Under the pieces are notes generated by a model. The model saw only the letters and a list, made by a program, of their open reading frames with translations. It did no database searches and was not told the DNA's origin. Both the position numbers and the translations under genes were made by a program. DNA of 64,000 nt, taken from assembly GCA_911728455.2 (NCBI GenBank), contig OU452219.1:11002397-11066396 (forward strand), given 5' to 3'. Of the stretch, positions 53,826 to 63,177 are shown piece after piece. Source of the stretch: Marthasterias glacialis (Eukaryota > Echinodermata > Asteroidea > Forcipulatida > Asteriidae). Numbering within the stretch: position 1 is the first letter of the stretch; the number at the start of each line of letters is the position of its first letter.

Positions 53826-55132
53826 TAGGCCTCTACCTTAAGCTTCAGAGGGTCAAGGCCACTTGGCCTCAAAGGCTCCAAAAAGGAAAGGGGCACCAAG
53901 GCCAACTGAAAGGGCACCAAGGCCATTTAAAAGTTGTATTTGTTGATGAATTATTTACAGTTATTTTGCAGCAATTCTTGCATTGCAAGTTACTCCCAGT
54001 AACTTACTCATTTTCAACCCCCCCCCCACCCTTAATCATAGTTTACATTATACTACTCCGTGTGTGCAGGCACATGCACTAACACAAGGTTTGAATGTGG
54101 TTTCCTGCAACGCTCAGGTCTCCGACCCTCGTATGAGCGTTACGGTTACTGTAACTACACCACCCCAACTCTCCGAGGGAGACAAACGAACCCCACCCAC
54201 CCCACCCCAACCCTGAGGCTCAACAAAATCCGCTGATCTGGAAAATTCAACCTTGAAGCGGAATATAAAATTCTTGAAAAACAATATTCTTCAAAATAAA
54301 TATGATTATGAAAATTAAGAACGAACCCCCCCCCCCCGCCAAATAATTGGCCTAAAATTAGTAGTAACGCTAATACAGTCTGACAGTATATGGAACGTGC
54401 CGACATTTATTAAATTATGCCTGTAAACAAACTTTTTTTTTTTTAGCCTTTTATGGGATGGCATGCTGATGTAGTATAAAATTAGGGCGCAGTGTACACA
54501 ACGTGTACACAACTTTTGGCAATGAAAAAGAAAGTTGCAAGGTCACAAACTTTTATCCAACACAACAAACCTTGGACACCAGCGAGACCAGCGAGATAGC
54601 GAGGGAAAAACATAGACTTTTATCCAACACAACAAACCTTGGACACCAGCGAGACCAGCGAGATCGAGGGAAAACATAGACTGGATCCCGCCCCCGGCCG
54701 CTCGCCTCCCGCCCCCCCCCCCCATCCCCTCAATAGACATATTATAGAATCAGTGCGAACATGTGTAATTTAGTGTAGGGACTTGTAGCCAGTTTATACA
54801 TGAGAGTAGTCTGGTGCCGTGTTTCAGTAGTAAACAACTCAACTACGTTTGATATGGTATGTGCCGAGTTCTCCACTTCGGTATACTGTAGTACTAATGA
54901 ATGCTTGGCGCGACACACATGATGGCAAGCAGCATTATGAAAACGAAGTAGTAGTGTAGTGTGCGAAAGCGTATGCTACATAGTACATGTACATGTACAT
55001 GTATATGTAATACGGAAAAGGGCATGACGGCCAAGTGGCCGTAAGGTACGTATTTTTTTAAGGGGCATCACGGCGATTCGCTGGGGCATCGCGGCAATGG
55101 CCGCTGGTGGCCGCTGTTAAGGTCGAGGCCTA
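53826..55132. mobile_element. 1.3-kb non-autonomous DNA transposon, hAT-like
   Basis: Ends taggcctctaccttaa and ttaaggtcgaggccta are inverted repeats with one mismatch. Flanking aattctg at 53819-53825 and 55133-55139 is a 7-bp (possibly 8) target duplication. The homologous B-C spacer lacks the element and reads cttgtacgcctaattctgg at 61451, a single copy of the target. Subterminal repeats are rich in gggcaccaaggcc at the left and ggggcatcgcggc / ggccaagtggccgt at the right. No transposase seen. The body includes a 68-bp tandem duplication (54546-54680) and CA/C-rich tracts. Confidence 0.8.
54546..54680. repeat. Two-copy tandem duplication, about 70 bp
   Basis: acttttatccaacacaacaa through gaccagcgagat occurs twice in a row, almost identical, the second copy missing a few bases near its end. 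Confidence 0.93.
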
Positions 55133-55152
55133 AATTCTGGTGGGTTTCTTTT

Positions 55153-55501
55153 AAAGCCCAAGCTCAACATTGGTAAAGTGTCTATAAATGCTTCCATGCT
55201 TTGCACAAATCAAGATATTTGTAATAAAACCAGCCTGTGAAAATGTCAGCTCACTTTATTTGCGAGAAAACGGTAAAAATGCATTTAGCAATTTGTGTAC
55301 GCATTCCTATGAACAGAGTTTTCGTCTCACTGAGACGAACACTAATTTTGATTCTTAAAACGATAACACTTCAGGCAGAAATATTTTAAGGATCCAAGGA
55401 AAGTTTTCTACCATCATTATCTTTATATCATGATGTAAGGTAAATGTAAATCTGTGAACATTTATGTTTTTCTTCTTTACCAATGTTGAGCTGGGGCTTT
55501 A
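55153..55501. mobile_element. MITE family 3, copy 3 (inverted orientation)
   Basis: Terminal repeats agctcaacattggtaaa and tttaccaatgttgagctggg. It occupies the same place in the A-B spacer as copy 4 in the B-C spacer, so it was present before the gene block was duplicated. Confidence 0.9.
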
Positions 55502-55867
55502 AAGTAGATTATAAACATTTTTCATAATATTCAATTCAAACATACATATTAAAGCAATACAGTTATTCTTTATGTGATATTTGATTTACATAAACAAGTG
55601 AGAGAAATTGCACATGTGGGGCAATTGTAACAAAACATGATAATCGACTAATTCTTTCCATGCAGGATAACTTTAAATATATTTCGTCTGATATGTTTTT
55701 GTAATTTATTTTCCAACTTTTCTTCAGTTTATTTAATATGTCAATGCATCATCTACTCATGCATACTTACCATTTAAATGAATGAAACCCATCCTGGTTT
55801 GACCCGTTCTTAATTTTCGTTACAAGATGAAAATGCAAAACCTGCTGTATTTTTTACTCCAATTGTT

Positions 55868-55891
55868 TTGTTTTTTTTTTTTTTTTTTTTT
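55868..55891. repeat. Poly-T tract
   Basis: About 22 T in a row. Confidence 0.8.
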
Positions 55892-56194
55892 GAGAAACGG
55901 AGACAACACAACTGAGCACGTAGACCATTGACTTCCACACTCTCGACAGTGGTTGTCAACACTGAAAACAGCAAAACTCGCTTTTACATATCCTTCTCCA
56001 TTTCCTTGTACTAAAAATGAGCGGGTGTTTTGACATATTTTTATATATACGTGCATAATTCAGATCACTCTATAATACGATTTATGGAAAACTGGGGGAA
56101 ATAACCAATGGGCAGACAGGAAAAAAAGCCAATAAAATAATCTTTAGGGGAAGTCATTAGTAGGCCTATGTTAAATAATTAAAACATTTTGTGT

Positions 56195-57400
56195 TTACTT
56201 GTAGTGCCCCACCCCTTTTTATGAAAGAGGTGGGGTTTGGTCTTTCCGTAGAAAATACAAGGTGTCCAAGACCAAGTACTTGTAGTCTATATTGTTGATA
56301 TTGTTGATTCTTTTTTCTTTACTATTGATTGAAAACTCGAAAACCTCGAAAACCCTGCATTAATGATAATGAATACATAATATACTGGTAAATCCTACTA
56401 GCATTGAAGTTACATCATGAAGTTATATAAAATGTATAAAAGTATAAAGTCCACTTGATCTATGAATAACAGAAGATTAATCAGATCTTACCCCGACACA
56501 CCAGATAAATGACACTGCATGTACATGTATACGAGAATAGGAACAACAAAATGTAATAAAATGTCTTACACTCAATAGATGCACACTACAACACTTTTAA
56601 ATATAAACGATGTACGTATCAGTTTGAATATCAAATATTGTTAATCCATTCAACCCTGGTTTCAATGGCTATTGCAACTGGATAAAAGAAACTTTAGTGA
56701 CGGCGTGGCGGCAGGCCCCTATGTGTATTTCACCACGCACAGACCGCAATAGTACACAACGTGTATGCATACAGCCACCATCATTCAGTACGATATGCAT
56801 TTTGTACAAGACCTACGTGTAATCGCCATTGTCTTCAAAGTGAAAACTTTGAGACGTCCACAATGACTGTTAAACTTAACCAAACAACAAAAGAAACAGC
56901 AAAACTCACCAAATGGGTCCTTAAACGTTTCATAAAACTCTATTTGACACTTCACAGTATCAAAAATGAAAACTAGAACACGGTTTGATAATCTTTAAAC
57001 AATGAATCTACAGGTAGCGAAATCTTAACAAACCCAAAACTTGTACGACGACGACAACCACATTTCTCATCGCGCCTTCGCCTGTACATTTCCAGACCCC
57101 ATCACCTCCGTGCGTAATTCATATGCCGGTCAGAAATGAATAAAATTGAAAATAAAAATACGAGCTAATAAATACATGAACCTAAAAACCCTTATGGAAC
57201 CTTTGTTTGAATGCGATATAATTGACTGGAGAAGCATAAACTATGAGATCGAAAAATGAAATTTATAAGCCAGTTATCTGACGCACTATTTGAGTGTTCA
57301 GCGTATGACCGCGGCAGTGATAGGTCTTGCTACCAGTACATTGAAGGAGCAAACGTTCTTAAAGGTGAAAATAGTTACTTAGGGAAAACCCAACTCACTA
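56195..57400. other. A-B spacer segment without counterpart in the B-C spacer
   Basis: The spacers align on either side (aataattaaaacat before, ttcttttatatttcaact after), but this 1.2 kb has no equivalent at 62525. No terminal repeats or open frame of note were found, so insertion in A-B or deletion in B-C cannot be told apart. Confidence 0.65.
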
Positions 57401-57683
57401 CATTATTATTTTGAATTCTTTTATATTTCAACTAATTTCAATTCGATTAGACTAAAACCACAACCCCAAAAAATCATTTACAAAACCAAAACTGAAACCG
57501 ATATTCGCTACTTTCTCGAAAATGAGCTCCGTATTGTGTTCAAAGTGAATGGCGTATAATATATTAGATAAACATCTGGAGGCCTATCCCATAAGTTAAT
57601 CACTTGTGCACCAAAGTGCTCCTTATTTTCAGAGAGAATTGTTGAAGTGGGTCAGAATCGCACCTGAGAAGATGGAAAGACGT

Positions 57684-58080
57684 TTAGTCGTTTACGTTGC
57701 TTCGTATTTTGTACACATTTCTCACTGCATTCCATTCCGATACGTATATTCCAGGATTCAACCCATATCTATTCCCAGAATATAAACCCAATGTGGCATA
57801 AACACCAGGTTTAAAGATTAATTTTGGCTGATCTATATCAAGACTACGTATTTTGCGTTCTATGGCGATGACGTCACTGTAATCTGTGAAGTTTTTCGTG
57901 TACACACTGATGACTTGGTGGTTGCTACTGTAGTTGTCAAAATGATTGGGACTGTCATCGAACGGCGTCACCTTAGCGTACGTTCCCAGCTCACCGTTAA
58001 CCGTGGCCGAAGCGATTTTCTCCCATGTTCTGTCAATGGTCCCAGTTTCGACAAACAGAAGCCAGATACCACGTAGAAAT
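57684..58080 (-). CDS. C11orf68-like: Copy B, exon 4
   Basis: Follows the acceptor tatcacgaag| and ends TAA at 57684. It is nearly identical to exon 4 of copy C and more distant from copy A. Compared with C it has one extra codon in the acidic loop after PFDDSP. Confidence 0.93.
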
Positions 58081-60292
58081 CTTCGTGATAGAAAACGAAT
58101 ATAGATCGTAAATTGGACTAGAGACTCAAGTTTATGCAAGCATTTATAATAACACTTCAAAATTAAACTCTGTACAATAAATTTTCTGTACAATAAATTT
58201 CTAACGTTGACTGTTCTGCCAAGAAAGACGTGGTCACTTTAATGTTTAAAAGCACACCCAGTCATAAAAGCAAGCCCTTATCAAGCCTCGTCTTCACCCA
58301 GTCATAAAAGCAAGCCCTCATCAAGCCCCGTCTTCACCCGACAATCGTCTTCATCTTTTTTCAACATACCCATAAGAGACTGCCAAATCCTTGACATCAC
58401 TAAAGGCGATGGCATCAGTTGAGTCAGTCAGTCTTTTCCAGGCGTCTTCAAGTCCTTGTGCATCGTGCTGTTTGTGAACAAAGCTTGGTGAATTCACCAC
58501 AATCCTACCAATTCCATCCAATCTGTGGACACAAAATGGCACATAAAGTTAAATTTTTAGTGATTATCATTTTTTTGATTTATGTAAATGGCCAAATTGT
58601 TGTATAAAATTACGAGAAGGAATCGTAGTTAGCTTTAAAAAAAAAAAAAAAAAAAAAAATCAAAAACATAACAAATTAACAATGATATAGTAATTAAAAA
58701 ACAGGCACATGCAGAATAACAATCCTCACCGCCGCTTAGTCTTCGAGGGTGCATAGTCCACTAGAAATTAATTATTATTTTTCATTTTTGGATTTATGTC
58801 AAGTGCCAAATTATTCCAATGCAGAGAAGGAATCATCGTTGCTAGCTTAAAAAAATAAGAATTAAAAAAAATAACAAATTAACAATGATATAGTATTAGT
58901 AATAATAACAGGCACATGCAGAATAACAATCCTCACCGTCTCTTAGTCTTCGAGGGTGCACATTTCACCAAAAATTGTAGAAATTGATCGTGACGTTCAT
59001 TTTCCGGATAATCAGAAGGATCAAAGAGGTACCCGTCCTCCGATAGTGCAGACCGAGAGTCTTGGAACCGCCGATCAGAAATAATCGGACCTATAGGCTG
59101 ATGAGGTCCTCCCCACATGCGTGGGTTCGACACTTTTTGTTGTGGTCCTCTGGGACGGGCGTTTGTGAACTCGCGTCTTCTGTGGGGATTGTTCTGAGGG
59201 TCACGATCACTTTCTGCTTTCCAGAACCCTTTCTTAACCGGTTCCAGGTTCCCCCGTCCAGAACTGGCTGGACGGTCACGGTCAGTGCTGTACCAGCCGA
59301 ACCCCGCGGACTTGTCATTGTATTCTGCCTTATCCTTAGAGTGGCGGTTTCGGTGTGGGTGTCCCGTATACTTGCTGGAAAGAACCGGCAGATCTCTGAC
59401 AGGTCTGTCAGACTTTGCATTGAGATCTCTGTTGGCATTTATCCTTCCAGGATGGGATGAGGGGTCATCATGTTTTTTACCACGGTGGTCTCGGTCGGCC
59501 TTCGGTCGGGGGTGCGGGTCAGTTTGTGTATGCCTCAAGTGCCTCTGGTCTTTGCCTCGATCGTCTGGTTGCAGAGCAGGTCGGTTGCGACCGGTTCGCT
59601 CTTTGATTGTTTCAGAATCTGTAGTTCCAGAAGCTTGATGCCCAATGTTTATTAACCTTGAATTTGGCCTGGATGAAGAATATAGCACATTATAGTTTTT
59701 AAGTTGTGTGATTTTGGTTTTGAGTACTGGTTCGTGATATCTTTCTTGATCAGAGAAATCTCATGCTTTTTGGGAACGCTTGGTGACAGCAGACTTACCT
59801 GATGGACCCAATTTCATAGAGCTGCTTAAGCACAAGTGGCTAAGCACAATAAAATTATGCTTACCAGACTGAGGTTACCAGCCAGAATACCATTCCAAAT
59901 GTACACATATGTGACTGGTATCCTGCTCTTTTTTTACTTTGCAGAAAATTGTTAAGAAATATTTGCTGCTTTTAAGCAAATTGGACCAAGGTGAATCCCA
60001 TGTTCTCGGAAGTACCCATGACAGCTACCTGGTATGTCTGCTGCCACCTACCGTCCCAAAGTCCCTTAAATATTGGTTGTCAAAGTGTAGGTCTATATTC
60101 ATTTAGATTCCATTGATCAAACATCCCTTGGGTTTTGTGAACAGCTCTTAAGGGATGCATGTTTTGAACTTATTTGTCTTCAAAACTTAAAATAAAGACT
60201 CACAGAGTGAGTTTGGTCAATCCATCAACTAGAGTATCGACTGGATCTGCATCCTCAGAGTCGGACGTGTGGTTCAGTTGCCGATTCATCAT
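57684..60292 (-). CDS. C11orf68-like: C11orf68/Bles03-family protein (DUF1917), copy B, with long charged insertion
   Basis: Four minus-strand exons (60204-60292, 58937-59668, 58370-58522, 57684-58080), GT-AG, all introns phase 2, give 1371 nt and 456 aa. The C-terminal 220 residues carry the family blocks: YLFDPSDYPENERHD, DGIGRIVVNSPSF, GIWLLFVETG, TWEKIAS, AKVTPFDD, SVYTKNFTD, FKPGVYATLGLYSGNRYGL and NPGIYVSEW. Between the short N-terminus and the domain lies an insertion of about 175 residues (roughly 35-225). It is rich in Arg, Asp, His, Pro and Lys, with RD, DR and RH pairs (for example DRDRPASSGRG, RDLPVLSS), predicted disordered and reminiscent of RNA-binding RD/RS tails. That function is inference. 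Two ATGs start the frame (60292 and 60289); either could be used. Confidence 0.9.
58240..58340. repeat. Tandem duplication of about 43 bp in intron 3 of copy B
   Basis: cacccagtcataaaagcaag and the following cccttatcaagcctcgtctt occur twice. The same pair is at 63340-63430 in copy C, so it predates their separation. Confidence 0.9.
58370..58522 (-). CDS. C11orf68-like: Copy B, exon 3
   Basis: 153 nt between gtgtccacag| and |gtatgt. It encodes LDGIGRIVVNSPSFVH then QGLEDAWKRLTDSTDA and DVKDLAVSYG, phase 2 on both sides. Confidence 0.93.
58638..58660. repeat. Poly-A tract in intron 2 of copy B
   Basis: About 23 A; the homologous tract in copy C (63789) is shorter. Confidence 0.8.
58729..58775 (-). 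pseudogene. Relic duplicate of the 3' end of exon 2 in intron 2 of copy B
   Basis: The minus strand reads YAPSKTKRR and then the donor-like gtgagg, the same as the end of the true exon 2 at 58937. The preceding 200 bp of intron (58550-58730) is also repeated at 58790-58936. An intron-exon junction was therefore duplicated in tandem and the extra exon end was cut down. It retains a usable donor but only about 14 codons and no acceptor that I can see. Confidence 0.75.
58937..59668 (-). CDS. C11orf68-like: Copy B, exon 2 (long, charged)
   Basis: 732 nt between ttcttcatccag| and |gtgagg, entirely open. The final 45 codons match copies A and C; the first 175 or so code for the Arg/Asp/His-rich insertion. 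Antisense open frames across it are shadows of this composition. Confidence 0.92.
59768..60065. mobile_element. MITE family 4, copy 3, split by a family 1 MITE
   Basis: The left part ggaacgcttggtgacagcag ... acttacct stops at 59804. It resumes at about 59988 with gttctcggaagtaccc and closes with gtctgctgccacctaccgtc. The gap is filled exactly by a family 1 element (59805-59987). It lies in intron 1 of copy B. Confidence 0.88.
59805..59987. mobile_element. MITE family 1, copy 4 (nested)
   Basis: Begins acccaatttcatagagctgc and ends tttaagcaaattgg, with inner gcttaccagactgaggttac, gccagaatacc and gtgactggtatcc. Inserted inside a family 4 MITE, so it is the younger of the two. Confidence 0.88.
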
Positions 60293-60316
60293 GAATTACA
60301 ACACTGTTGAGAATAT
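60204..60316 (-). CDS. C11orf68-like: Copy B, exon 1 (24 nt untranslated, then start codon)
   Basis: Acceptor tctctttccag| at 60317, ATG at 60292, 29 codons plus two bases (MMNRQLNHTSDSEDADPVD onward) ending ACTCT|gtgagt. The acidic SDSEDAD stretch corresponds to the DSSDSDEDD of copy A. Confidence 0.85.
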
Positions 60317-60398
60317 CTGGAAAGAGAAATGTCATTTTCAAATTAAGCCCTTGCAAAGAACAACTACTCCTCAAATACTGAAAACTCATCTCCATGTT

Positions 60399-60625
60399 AC
60401 AAGGTATAATGTAGGATTTGGTAAAATGCAGTGTTCTTCATACTTTGTGTGATTCAATTAATACATACATGTTGAAAAAAATGTGAAAATTTGAGCTCAA
60501 TCCGTCGTCCGATTCTAGAGAAAAATAGTGAAAACGTGCTCACTTTTCAGCATGTATAAAACACATTGTCCTTAATTTCGATCGTTACATTGAAATTAAA
60601 ATCGGGGCATTCAAATTCTATTGTC
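60399..60625. mobile_element. MITE family 2, copy 3 (inverted, one end only)
   Basis: caatccgtcgtccgattcta, tttttcactatt-type and cagcatgtataaaacacatt are the reverse complements of the inner block of copies 1 and 2. The left end near aaggtataatgtaggatttg resembles the terminal repeat; the right end is worn. Confidence 0.65.
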
Positions 60626-60937
60626 TCGACTTTGACAGTCGATGGATAACAGTGTGTTGAGTGATCTAAACGAGTGTTCAATTTCGATTCGTGAAATTAG
60701 TCCAACAGGCAGAGAGACAAAGTGCCGAAATTAATTTTTGAGGCCATTTATAAACGCAACACTTGATTTTTTCCCCCGTACCCTTGATCTTAAAATACAA
60801 CATATTGCAACAACTGTCGACATTACTACCTGGTTTAAGGTATTGTCATAACCCTCAATGAACACGTAAAGTCCTCTACATGATCGATTAAAACATATTA
60901 GTTACTGGACATTTGTAATTGTGAATAACCTACTTAC

Positions 60938-61020
60938 CTCTCCTGACTGTAATTAAGGTGTGAGCTCCGTCTTTGCTCTGACGGATGTCATACCATTGGT
61001 GAGTCCTTTCTCTACACGTA
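60938..61020 (-). other. 5' untranslated exon of copy B (5' end approximate)
   Basis: Ends at 60938 with gtcaggagag|gtaagtagg on the minus strand, aligned with the equivalent exon of copy A. The start is not determined. Confidence 0.55.
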
Positions 61021-61124
61021 CTGCGTCATGAGTGTATTTCTTTCCAGGGGGACAAAATGGGCTACCAGCCAGTATGCCATATATAACTTGGGAAATTTGT
61101 TGCCGTGTCATTTCTATCGAGCGC

Positions 61125-61149
61125 TTGCGCAAGTTGGGGGAATTCCCCC
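61125..61149 (-). promoter_or_regulatory. Putative promoter block of copy B: C/EBP-type plus kB-type palindromes
   Basis: TTGCGCAA (61125-61132) followed three bases later by the 14-bp palindrome GGGGGAATTCCCCC (61136-61149). The pair and gap match copy A. Copy A's additional upstream kB-type site is degraded here (GGGAAATTTG, about 61090). Function is inferred from motif match and conservation only. Confidence 0.55.
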
Positions 61150-61477
61150 GTACTGCAATCGCGGTCTACAAAGTACGGTGGCTAAGAGAGGTCATAAGTA
61201 TTTTAACGACTGCGCATAGCTGTATGTTGCACATTTTCGTATACATAAATCATAAATAAGTTATCAATACTAATAAACCACAAGAAACTTGAATGTTATG
61301 AGCAATATTTTATTATATTTATTGTTATTATTATTATACTGATTTATTTAAAAACATTGTACTTTTTTTTTATAGCCAAAGGCTAAATTGAGACAATGCA
61401 TTACACAATAAAAAGGTTAGAGATCTTGATTGACTGCAAACATAGTATCTTGTACGCCTAATTCTGGTGGGTTTCAT

Positions 61478-61836
61478 TTAAAGCCCCAGCTCAACATTGA
61501 TAAACTGACTGTAAATGTTTCCATTCTTTGCGCAAATCAAGATATTTGTAATAAAACCAGCCTGTGAAAATGTCAGCTCATTTCGTTGTTCAATTTGCGA
61601 GAAAACGGTAAAAATGCATTCAGCAGTTTTGTAGGCATTCCTATTGGCGGAGTTTTCGTCTCACTAATTTTGCTTCTAATTTAATTAATTATTTAAAAAC
61701 GATAACACTTCAGGCAGAAATGTTTCAAGGATCCAAGGAAAGTTTTCTACCATCATTATCTTTATACCATGTAAGGTATATGTAAATCTGTGCACATTTA
61801 TGTTTTTCTTCTTACCAATGTTGAGCTGGGGCTTTA
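61478..61836. mobile_element. MITE family 3, copy 4 (inverted orientation)
   Basis: Terminal repeats aaagccccagctcaacattg and caatgttgagctggggcttt, about 359 bp. Positional partner of copy 3 in the A-B spacer. Confidence 0.92.
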
Positions 61837-62783
61837 AACTAGAAATGCACATTTTTTCATAATATTCAATTCAACATTTACATTGAAGCAAGGCAGTTAT
61901 TCTTTATGTCAATTTTGATTTACATAAACAAGTGAGAGAAATTGTCCATATTATGAGGAAAATCTAACAAAACAGGATAATCTACTAATTCTTTTCCATG
62001 CAGGATAACTTTAAATATATTTCGTCTGATATTATGTTTTTGCAATTTATTTTACAACTTGCCTTCAGCTTATTTAACATATTATCATCATCTACTCATG
62101 CATACTTACCATTTAAATGAATGGAACCCATCCTGATTTGACCCATTCTTGATTTTTGTTGCAAAATGAAAATGCAAAATCTGCTGTAATTTTTACTCCA
62201 ATTATTATTTATCTTATTAAAAATGGAGATAACAATGCTGACTATACAGGTATAGACCATAGACTGCCACAGTTTCGACAGTGGTGGTCAATACTGAAAA
62301 AAGCAAAACTTGCTATTCATATCATCTTCCAATTTCATTGTACTAAAATTGAGTGGGTGTTTTGACATTTTGTTTTTAATTTATACGTGCATTATTCAGA
62401 TCACTTTATAATACAATTTATGAAAAACTGAGGGAAATAACCAATGGACAGACAGAGTAAAACAGCCAAATACAATAATCTTTAAGGGCACTCATTAGTA
62501 GGCCTATTAAACAATTAAAATATGTTTTATACTGTTATAAATTCTTTTACATTTCAACTTATTTCAATTCGATTAGACTAGAACCACAAGCAAACAAAAA
62601 ATCATTTACAAACCAGAAAATGAGCTCCGTTTTGTGTTTAATTTTCAACAAGTGAATGACGTTTTATATTGAAATCTGGAAGCCTATTCCATAAGTTAAT
62701 CACTTGTGCACCAAAGTGCTCCTTATTTTTAGAGAGAATTGTTGAAGTGGGTCAGAATCGAACCCGAGAGGATGGAAAGACGT

Positions 62784-63177
62784 TTAGTCGTTTACGTTGC
62801 TTCGTATTTTGGACACATTTCTCTCTGCATTCCATTCCGATACGTATATTCCAGGATTCAACCCATATCTATTCCCAGAATATAAACCCAATGTGGAATA
62901 AACACCAGGTTTAAAGATTAATTTTGGCTGATCTATATCAAGACTACGTATTTTGCGTTCTATGGCGATGACGTCACTGTAATCTGTGAAGTCTTTCGTG
63001 TACACACTGACTTGGTGGTCGGAATCGTAGATGTCCGAATGTTCGGGACTGTCATCGAACGGCGTCACCTTAGCGTACGTTCCCAGCTCACCGTTAACCG
63101 TGGCCGAAGCGATCTTCTCCCACGTTTTGTCTATGGTCCCAGTTTCGACAAACAGAAGCCAGATACCAAGTAGAAAT
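62784..63177 (-). CDS. C11orf68-like: Copy C, exon 4
   Basis: After acceptor tatcacgaag|, 394 nt, stop TAA at 62784. One codon shorter than copy B in the acidic loop (SPEHSDIYDSDHQ against SPNHFDNYSSNHQ). Confidence 0.93.

Larger units (their letters stand above)
60640..62780. repeat. Spacer B-C, homologous to spacer A-B (52985-57680)
   Basis: Extended matches in the same order: aacagtgtgtt-agtgatctaaac (60648 / 53041), cccgtacccttgatcttaaa (60776 / 53158), gcgcttgcgcaagttggggg (61121 / 53506), the family 3 MITE (61478 / 55153), ttgacccattcttgatttttg (62138 / 55800) and ccataagttaatcacttgtg (62690 / 57590). The spacers differ by the transposon at 53826 and the segment at 56195. This shows that gene plus upstream DNA duplicated in tandem. 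Confidence 0.93.

Noticed and set aside
59062..59655. Overlapping open frames antisense to, and on the same strand in another frame as, copy B exon 2
   Set aside because: Shadow frames caused by the Arg/Asp-rich composition; the exon 2 frame alone joins conserved exons in phase.
61046..61095. Possible additional family 1 MITE fragment in the copy B promoter (gctaccagccagtatgcc)
   Set aside because: Only about 30 bp match and no terminal repeat was found; too short to call.
62740..62780. tRNA T-arm-like gaatcgaacccgag beside the stop of copy C (and 57640-57680 in copy B)
   Set aside because: No matching acceptor stem or A box; it is simply part of the duplicated 3' flank.
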